Assembly (NCBI RefSeq): GCF_027011145.1
Contig: NZ_JALVAO010000056.1
Coordinates: forward strand, 1 to 54,369
Source of the DNA: Thermococcus sp.
GTDB taxonomy: Archaea > Methanobacteriota_B > Thermococci > Thermococcales > Thermococcaceae
Direction: 5' to 3'
DNA length: 54,369 nucleotides
Shown: piece by piece, positions 50,454-54,369 of the stretch
Layout of the letters: every line of letters begins with the position of its first letter
Numbering within the stretch: position 1 is the stretch's first letter
Translations under genes and position numbers: made by a program
Notes under the pieces: model-generated
Told to the model about the DNA's origin: nothing
What the model saw: only the letters and a program-made list of their open reading frames with translations
The model's database searches: none

Positions 50454-51803
50454 ATGGGGAGGTACTTTGGAACCAGCGGAATCAGAGGTGTTTTCAACGA
50501 CTGCGTCACCCCCGAACTCGCTTTGCGCGTTGGGAAGGCCCTTGGAACTTACCTCGACGGGGGAAGGGTAATTGTTGGCATGGACACGAGGACGAGCAGT
50601 GAAACCCTGAAGAGAGCCCTGATAAGCGGTCTCCTGTCTACTGGAACAGAGGTTATAGACATTGGCCTGGCCCCAACACCCCTCACGGGCTTCGCCATAA
50701 AGCTCTACGGTGCCGATGCGGGTGTCACAGTAACTGCCTCCCACAATCCGCCGGAATACAACGGAATAAAGGTCTGGCAGAGTAATGGCATGGCCTATAC
50801 ACCCGAGATGGAGGCGGAACTTGAGGCCATAATAGACTCCGGGAACTTTAAAAAGGCCCCCTGGAACGAGATTGGAACGCTCAGGAGGGCAAATCCAAGG
50901 GGTGAATACATTAAGCGGGCACTTGAGATGGTCGAACTTGAGAACTCCTACACAGTTGTTTTAGATACTGGAAACGGGGCAGGCTCAGTTCTCAGTCCCT
51001 ACCTCCAGCGCGAGCTTGGGAATAAGGTCATCAGCCTTAACGCCCATCCGAGTGGCTTCTTTGTGAGAGAACTTGAGCCGAACGCGAAGAGCCTCTCAGC
51101 CTTGGCGAAGACAGTGAAGGCGATGAAGGCCGATGTAGGCATAGCGCACGACGGAGACGCGGACAGAATCGGCGTCATTGACGATGAGGGCAACTTCGTC
51201 GAGTACGAGGTCATGCTCTCGCTCATAGCGGGCTACATGCTCAGGAAGTTTGGAAAGGGCAAGATAGTTACAACGGTTGATGCGGGCTTTGCACTCGATG
51301 ACTACGTCAGGCCCCTTGGAGGAGAAGTAATCAGGACGCGCGTTGGCGATGTGGCAGTTGCCGACGAACTCGTCAGGCACGGTGGCGTTTTCGGTGGCGA
51401 GCCATCTGGAACTTGGATAATCCCGCAGTGGAACTTCACCCCGGATGGAATCTTCGCCGGTGCACTGGTTCTGGAGATGATTGACAGGCTCGGACCCATA
51501 AGCGAGCTCGCCAAAGAGGTCCCGCGCTACGTGACGCTTCGCGCCAAGATACCCTGCCCCAACGAGAAGAAGGCTAAAGCTATGGAGATAATAGCTAAGG
51601 AAGCCCTGAAGACCTTCGAATACAAGAGGTTGATAGACATAGACGGGATTAGGATAGAGAACGACGACTGGTGGATTCTCTTCAGGCCCAGCGGAACGGA
51701 GCCGATAATGAGGATAACGCTGGAGGCACACACGGAGGAAAAAGCTAAGGAGCTGATGGAGAAGGCAGAGAGGCTGGTAAGGGAGGCGATAGCAAGGAGT
51801 TGA
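50454..51803 (+). CDS. Phosphohexomutase (phosphoglucosamine/phosphomannomutase family)
   Basis: A 449-residue alpha-D-phosphohexomutase. [11 protein letters not shown] carries the phosphoserine Ser96, DGDADRIG is the metal loop, GGEPSGTWI the sugar-recognition loop, and [11 protein letters not shown] the phosphate-binding C-terminal loop. It moves phosphate between positions 1 and 6 of a hexose or hexosamine; GlmM, PMM or PGM activity cannot be separated by eye. The frame runs back to 50304, but ATG 50454 after GGCGGTGG gives the family N-terminus [23 protein letters not shown] is the likely promoter. Confidence 0.9.
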   Translation: MGRYFGTSGIRGVFNDCVTPELALRVGKALGTYLDGGRVIVGMDTRTSSETLKRALISGLLSTGTEVIDIGLAPTPLTGFAIKLYGADAGVTVTASHNPPEYNGIKVWQSNGMAYTPEMEAELEAIIDSGNFKKAPWNEIGTLRRANPRGEYIKRALEMVELENSYTVVLDTGNGAGSVLSPYLQRELGNKVISLNAHPSGFFVRELEPNAKSLSALAKTVKAMKADVGIAHDGDADRIGVIDDEGNFVEYEVMLSLIAGYMLRKFGKGKIVTTVDAGFALDDYVRPLGGEVIRTRVGDVAVADELVRHGGVFGGEPSGTWIIPQWNFTPDGIFAGALVLEMIDRLGPISELAKEVPRYVTLRAKIPCPNEKKAKAMEIIAKEALKTFEYKRLIDIDGIRIENDDWWILFRPSGTEPIMRITLEAHTEEKAKELMEKAERLVREAIARS

Positions 51804-51837
51804 AAATATCTGGTTAGTCTATTATTTGGTGATCGAA

Positions 51838-52383
51838 ATGGATTGGGAAGTGTTTGCTACGGTACTTAGTGCTATCATCGGGGTTGTGAGTTTTGGATAC
51901 AATGTAATACAAGGTAGGGGCTTAAGCAGAATGTTCTTTAAATCGAACTTGCTATATCATTCTACCGTAAAGCGGGAGTATGAATCATTGAAAAAACAGG
52001 CATTGGAGTACTCTCGGGGTTGTAGTAAGAGAGATGGGCTTCTGATTGGTGCTGTTATTGTTAACATTTCTCTTTTCTGTACAATATTGGCTGGGAAATT
52101 TAACTCGGAAAATAAAGAAACAGCTTTCCTATTTTTTATTATTGGAGTTTTGTGGGTTTTCTTAAATCTCTGGTTCATTTTACTTAAAAAAGCTCTAATT
52201 TCTGAGGTGCAACTAGAACATAACAAAGTGAAAAACGCATTAAACGGATCAGCATGGATATTTTTGGGCTCTGTTTTAGCAGTTATGACTGTGGGTTTGA
52301 GGTCTTCATTTATTGGTTCTCCTACATTTTTTATTCGGCCTCTGTTATTGTTGCGGGGATTGGTGCTATATTATCCGCCTTAA
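51838..52383 (+). CDS. AT-rich membrane protein, N-terminal part of a likely frameshifted gene
   Basis: This piece encodes 181 residues with four membrane segments (VFATVLSAIIGVVSFGY; LLIGAVIVNISLFCTILAG; AFLFFIIGVLWVFLNLWFILL; AWIFLGSVLAVMTVGL) before the frame decays into RPLLLLRGLVLYYPP. GGTGATCG, a full match to the anti-Shine-Dalgarno, lies before ATG 51838. The next segment of a five-segment protein appears in the minus-one frame (52254-52817), and the two frames overlap for 130 bases. A missing T in the T6 run at 52327-52332 or near 52290 would join them. No family is recognised. The AT content is higher than in neighbouring genes, suggesting recent transfer. Confidence 0.55.
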   Translation: MDWEVFATVLSAIIGVVSFGYNVIQGRGLSRMFFKSNLLYHSTVKREYESLKKQALEYSRGCSKRDGLLIGAVIVNISLFCTILAGKFNSENKETAFLFFIIGVLWVFLNLWFILLKKALISEVQLEHNKVKNALNGSAWIFLGSVLAVMTVGLRSSFIGSPTFFIRPLLLLRGLVLYYPP

Positions 52384-52817
52384 TATTCTCTACCATAATC
52401 AACACTGGGACTGCTTTGCTATGGAAAATAAATATCTCTAATAACAGTTCATTTAGTAATAAGCTACCTCATCTTCTTGTGAAAACTAAAACAGGTAGCG
52501 TATTCTTTGGTCAGCTCTACGACCCGCTTGATAGCAAGGTTCTTGTCCTAAGAAAATCCAAGCTGATGCACGGTGGTCAGATAGTTGAAGATAAAAATGA
52601 TTTAATACTTTGGACCTCCCAAGAAAGCGCGGGGGACTATTGGATAATCCCTTGGAATGACATTGAGTCAATAAAAATAGTTGAAGAAGGATTGTATGCT
52701 CCTCCAGAGTCTTCTACTGATAACTCCATTTCCCAAAGCACAGATAATAATCCCAAAGAAGAGAATGAGAATCCAAAAAGAAAGAATACTGAAACTGATT
52801 CAAAGCCTAAAACTTGA
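52254..52817 (+). CDS. AT-rich membrane protein, C-terminal part of a likely frameshifted gene
   Basis: This reading frame supplies a membrane segment (YSASVIVAGIGAILSALIFS), then a cytoplasmic beta-rich domain (LLVKTKTGSVFFGQLYDPLDSKVLVLRKS; DYWIIPWNDIESIKIVEEGL) resembling a small SH3/Sm-like module. A low-complexity Ser/Asn/Lys tail ends it. No convincing ribosome binding site precedes the first ATG at 52254, which lies inside the upstream frame. It is best read as the continuation of the gene that starts at 51838, after a one-base deletion, a sequencing error, or programmed minus-one frameshifting. Confidence 0.5.
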   Translation: MDIFGLCFSSYDCGFEVFIYWFSYIFYSASVIVAGIGAILSALIFSTIINTGTALLWKINISNNSSFSNKLPHLLVKTKTGSVFFGQLYDPLDSKVLVLRKSKLMHGGQIVEDKNDLILWTSQESAGDYWIIPWNDIESIKIVEEGLYAPPESSTDNSISQSTDNNPKEENENPKRKNTETDSKPKT

Positions 52818-52964
52818 GTTTACTCTCCTTTTTTCCAATTTAGTCCTTCAACTTTTGAATTAGAGTTCAAAATGGCAAAGTCTTAAGTGAAAACTACCCA
52901 ACTAGAGCCTACTAATGTCTTCAAAGGCACATATCATCTAAAAGCTTGAATTCAAAACAAACAT
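52818..52964. terminator. AT-rich intergenic region with T-run and stem-loop
   Basis: The 147-base gap between the converging frameshifted gene and the DUF523-like gene contains CTCCTTTTTTCC at 52825-52836, an archaeal-type T-run terminator. A perfect inverted repeat, TTTTGAA (52853-52859) and TTCAAAA (52866-52872), has a 6-base loop. No reading frame of note is present. Confidence 0.45.
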
Positions 52965-53588
52965 TCACCTTTCTGTTTCCATATGTTTCCCCTTCAACTC
53001 ACTCAGAGTTACTCCAAGTCCAAGTGCCTCTCCTAACCTTCTCACACTATCTTCAACGTCATCTTTATCGAACTCGAGATAAACCCCATCGGGGAACCTC
53101 TTCATCAGCTCTTCAAAGAGAATCCCCGGGCCTTCTCTTATTCTAAAGCCAAAGCCTTCAACGACCTTTTTGCTCTCCTTAATTCTATCCTCCTTGTCCA
53201 TGTAGAAGAACGCCGGAATCAGGCCGTAATCATATGAATCGGGGTCGTTTGAAGTTGTGTGGAAGACGCCACAGGTGGGCGAACCCTTAACACCCAGGAA
53301 AACAACTTTCTCCGGCCTTTCCTCAGATAAAACCCTCCCAATGAAATCCGCTATAACGTTTGCTTTCTCGCGCATGCCGAGCCTTTCAAAGCTCTCCCTT
53401 CCCATCGGCGGTCTCGGCCAGCCGATTAGCTCGAACTCCGGGCAGGGGTAGGCCAGAATCTGCCACTCCTCGCCGAGTTCTCCAAGGAGCTTTCTCAGCC
53501 TCTTCGCGGTCTCGTATTCCTTCTCCTTCGCTCCCCGGTAAACGTAGAAGGGGCTCAGGAGGCAGGGGGCTATTATCAGGAGGTTCAT
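52965..53588 (-). CDS. DUF523-like uncharacterised protein
   Basis: A 207-residue alpha/beta protein beginning MNLLIIAPCLLSPFYVYRG, with GVKGSPTCGVFHTTS in the middle. The N-terminal APC(L) and the GSPTCG motif recall DUF523-type proteins, in which conserved cysteines may bind metal. Function is unknown. The ATG at 53588 follows GGGTGAGTAG and lies one base after the stop of the PIN-domain gene, so it is translated from the same message as the toxin-antitoxin pair. Confidence 0.65.
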   Translation of the reverse strand: MNLLIIAPCLLSPFYVYRGAKEKEYETAKRLRKLLGELGEEWQILAYPCPEFELIGWPRPPMGRESFERLGMREKANVIADFIGRVLSEERPEKVVFLGVKGSPTCGVFHTTSNDPDSYDYGLIPAFFYMDKEDRIKESKKVVEGFGFRIREGPGILFEELMKRFPDGVYLEFDKDDVEDSVRRLGEALGLGVTLSELKGKHMETER

Positions 53589-53589
53589 G

Positions 53590-54021
53590 CTACTCACCCA
53601 CAACTATTTCGTACAGCTCTCTAACTGTGACCACTTTAATTCCCCTCTTTGGAAGCTCCCTAATGAGCTTTTTGTCCCCTGTAACGAGTGGCACACCGAG
53701 GGCCAGAGCAAGGGCGACGTAGGGCACGTTGAGTGGGTCGGGTGAAACTCGCTTGGCATCTTCGAGTTCGTCCTTAAATAACTCCCGAGGAACCGTAACT
53801 GTCTGTTCCCTAATGATTTCAAGCATCTCCTCAAGCTCGTCTCTCTTCAACTTGCTCAGCGCCAGTACTCTATCGAAATGCTTCTCAAGCTCCTCCCAGA
53901 AAAATTCGGGGACGAGGAATCTAACTGTTCTGAACACATAATTCCAGGCGAAAATCTGGTGGGCAACTCCCCTGCTGTGGAGGGCCGAGAAAAGGACGTT
54001 GAAGTCTAGAACGACCTCCGT
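53590..54021 (-). CDS. PIN-domain ribonuclease (VapC-like), start codon apparently ACG
   Basis: The in-frame sequence gives a full PIN domain of 143 residues. VVLDFNVLFSAL carries the first catalytic Asp, PEFFWEELEKHF the following Glu, and VPLVTGDKKLI the later Asp. The only ATG, GTG or TTG in frame is a GTG at 53937, which would delete the first 28 residues including the catalytic Asp. At 54021-54019 the codon immediately after the antitoxin TAA is ACG, with GGGGTGGTC as ribosome binding site, exactly where an ATG is expected. Either ACG is used as a rare start or an ATG was mutated. In the VapBC model it cleaves tRNA or rRNA. Confidence 0.7.
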   Translation of the reverse strand, partial: TEVVLDFNVLFSALHSRGVAHQIFAWNYVFRTVRFLVPEFFWEELEKHFDRVLALSKLKRDELEEMLEIIREQTVTVPRELFKDELEDAKRVSPDPLNVPYVALALALGVPLVTGDKKLIRELPKRGIKVVTVRELYEIVVGE

Positions 54022-54246
54022 TTAGACCACCCCGTATCTCCTAGCGAGGGCTTTTTTCAGCTCCTCCGACAGAGTTTCAGCGCTTTCATCGTTCAGTTCG
54101 CTCTTTTCCGCGAGCTCAATGAACCTTCTGGCCTTTAAGAGTCTCATTTCTATCTCCTTTAATGCCTCAAGCTCTATTTTTTTCCTAAGCCCCGGCGTGA
54201 GATATCTCTCAATTTCCTCCGGGACCCGTATAACAATCTCCCCCAT
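54022..54246 (-). CDS. VapB-like antitoxin
   Basis: A 74-residue acidic helical protein starting MGEIVIRVPEEIERYL, a beta-strand and helix start typical of ribbon-helix-helix-type or short antitoxins. An amphipathic helix follows (RRFIELAEKSELNDESAETLSEEL). GGTGGAAGC precedes the ATG. It is immediately upstream of the PIN gene, so it is probably the partner that inhibits the ribonuclease and represses the operon. Confidence 0.8.
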   Translation of the reverse strand: MGEIVIRVPEEIERYLTPGLRKKIELEALKEIEMRLLKARRFIELAEKSELNDESAETLSEELKKALARRYGVV

Positions 54247-54279
54247 GCTTCCACCAGAGCTTAATTGGTAAAACTCCCT

Positions 54280-54369
54280 TTAAACCTTCTCCGCGATGTC
54301 CTTTATTATTTCCTCGACCCTCTCTTTAAGCTCCTCAAGTGTTCCTTCGTTGACTATAACGTAATCGGA
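54280..54369 (-). CDS. C-terminal end of a P-loop nucleotide kinase-like protein (UPF0200-like)
   Basis: The last 29 codons of a gene that enters from the right edge read SDYVIVNEGTLEELKERVEE and end in KDIAEKV. The DYVIVNEGTLEEL pattern is typical of the C-terminal base-recognition segment of dephospho-CoA kinase-like archaeal kinases (UPF0200). The P-loop is outside the window, so the call rests on a short segment. Confidence 0.5.
   Translation of the reverse strand, partial: SDYVIVNEGTLEELKERVEEIIKDIAEKV

Noticed and set aside
1-54369. CRISPR arrays, insertion sequences or a replication origin
   Set aside because: No regularly spaced direct repeats, no transposase-like protein, no terminal inverted repeats with target duplication, and no Orc1/Cdc6 gene or origin recognition boxes were seen.

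Overview
The window looks like a chromosomal segment of a hyperthermophilic euryarchaeon of the order Thermococcales, most likely a Thermococcus. The evidence is the gene set: archaeosine synthase ArcS, pantoate kinase, family-4 uracil-DNA glycosylase, an LrpA-type regulator, TrmB, a Tfx-family regulator, a tetraether lipid synthase-like radical SAM protein, Taw3, and DUF257 and DUF835 proteins. GGTGAT-type ribosome binding sites, TTTATA/TTTTAA archaeal promoters about 25 bases before leaderless or short-leader starts, and very dense packing agree with this. No rRNA, CRISPR array, insertion sequence or replication origin was seen.

Layout. 1-6.7 kb: oxidoreductase tail, carbamate kinase, membrane-tethered ClpP-like protease, coiled-coil protein, ArcS, a DUF2103-like protein, an SFM1-like SPOUT methyltransferase and a class I methyltransferase. 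A tRNA-Gly(CCC) and a Tfx regulator follow. 7.3-18.8 kb is a more AT-rich accessory block, a sugar regulon. Leftward it carries trmB, a MalK-type ATPase, an L-fucose/arabinose isomerase-like protein and LrgA/LrgB. Rightward from the same 242-base control region it carries a lipoprotein sugar-binding protein, two permeases, an intracellular clan GH-A glycosidase, a PfkB kinase and a DUF2139-like predicted beta-propeller. The last rightward genes are overlapping or nearly abutting.

18.8-33.3 kb is mostly housekeeping: tetraether synthase-like gene with a coupled small partner, UDG, NhaC antiporter, pantoate kinase, a HEPN/MNT toxin-antitoxin pair, DNA ligase, a PrsW-like membrane protease, PyrE, a MinD-like ATPase, an RNA m5U methyltransferase, LrpA, tRNA-Tyr, a zinc-ribbon protein, a class II aldolase and UPF0147. 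33.5-36.5 kb is a complete polar amino acid ABC transporter. 36.5-51.8 kb holds CobO, a DUF835 membrane protein, tRNA-His, Taw3, a lipoate ligase-like protein, an unannotated-looking C/D box sRNA, tRNA-Ala, an M20 peptidase, a PP-loop protein, an exported Lon-type protease, a winged-helix regulator with a small membrane partner, TldD/TldE, a DUF257 protein, a PH/SHOCT protein, BtpA and a phosphohexomutase. 51.8-54.4 kb is again accessory: a frameshifted AT-rich membrane protein gene, a DUF523-like protein and a VapBC-like pair whose toxin has no normal start codon.

How the genes work together. The sugar block can be read as a self-contained pathway: binding and import, intracellular hydrolysis, isomerisation, phosphorylation, and possibly LrgAB-mediated movement of a small acid. 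TrmB is the likely regulator. The sugar itself cannot be named from sequence, and two components (DUF2139-like, LrgAB) have no settled role in such a pathway. It is the best candidate here for an undescribed system. Several genes across the window act on tRNA (ArcS, Taw3, the m5U methyltransferase). Genes elsewhere mostly form pairs with 1-4 base overlaps, and five convergent pairs overlap in their stop codons.
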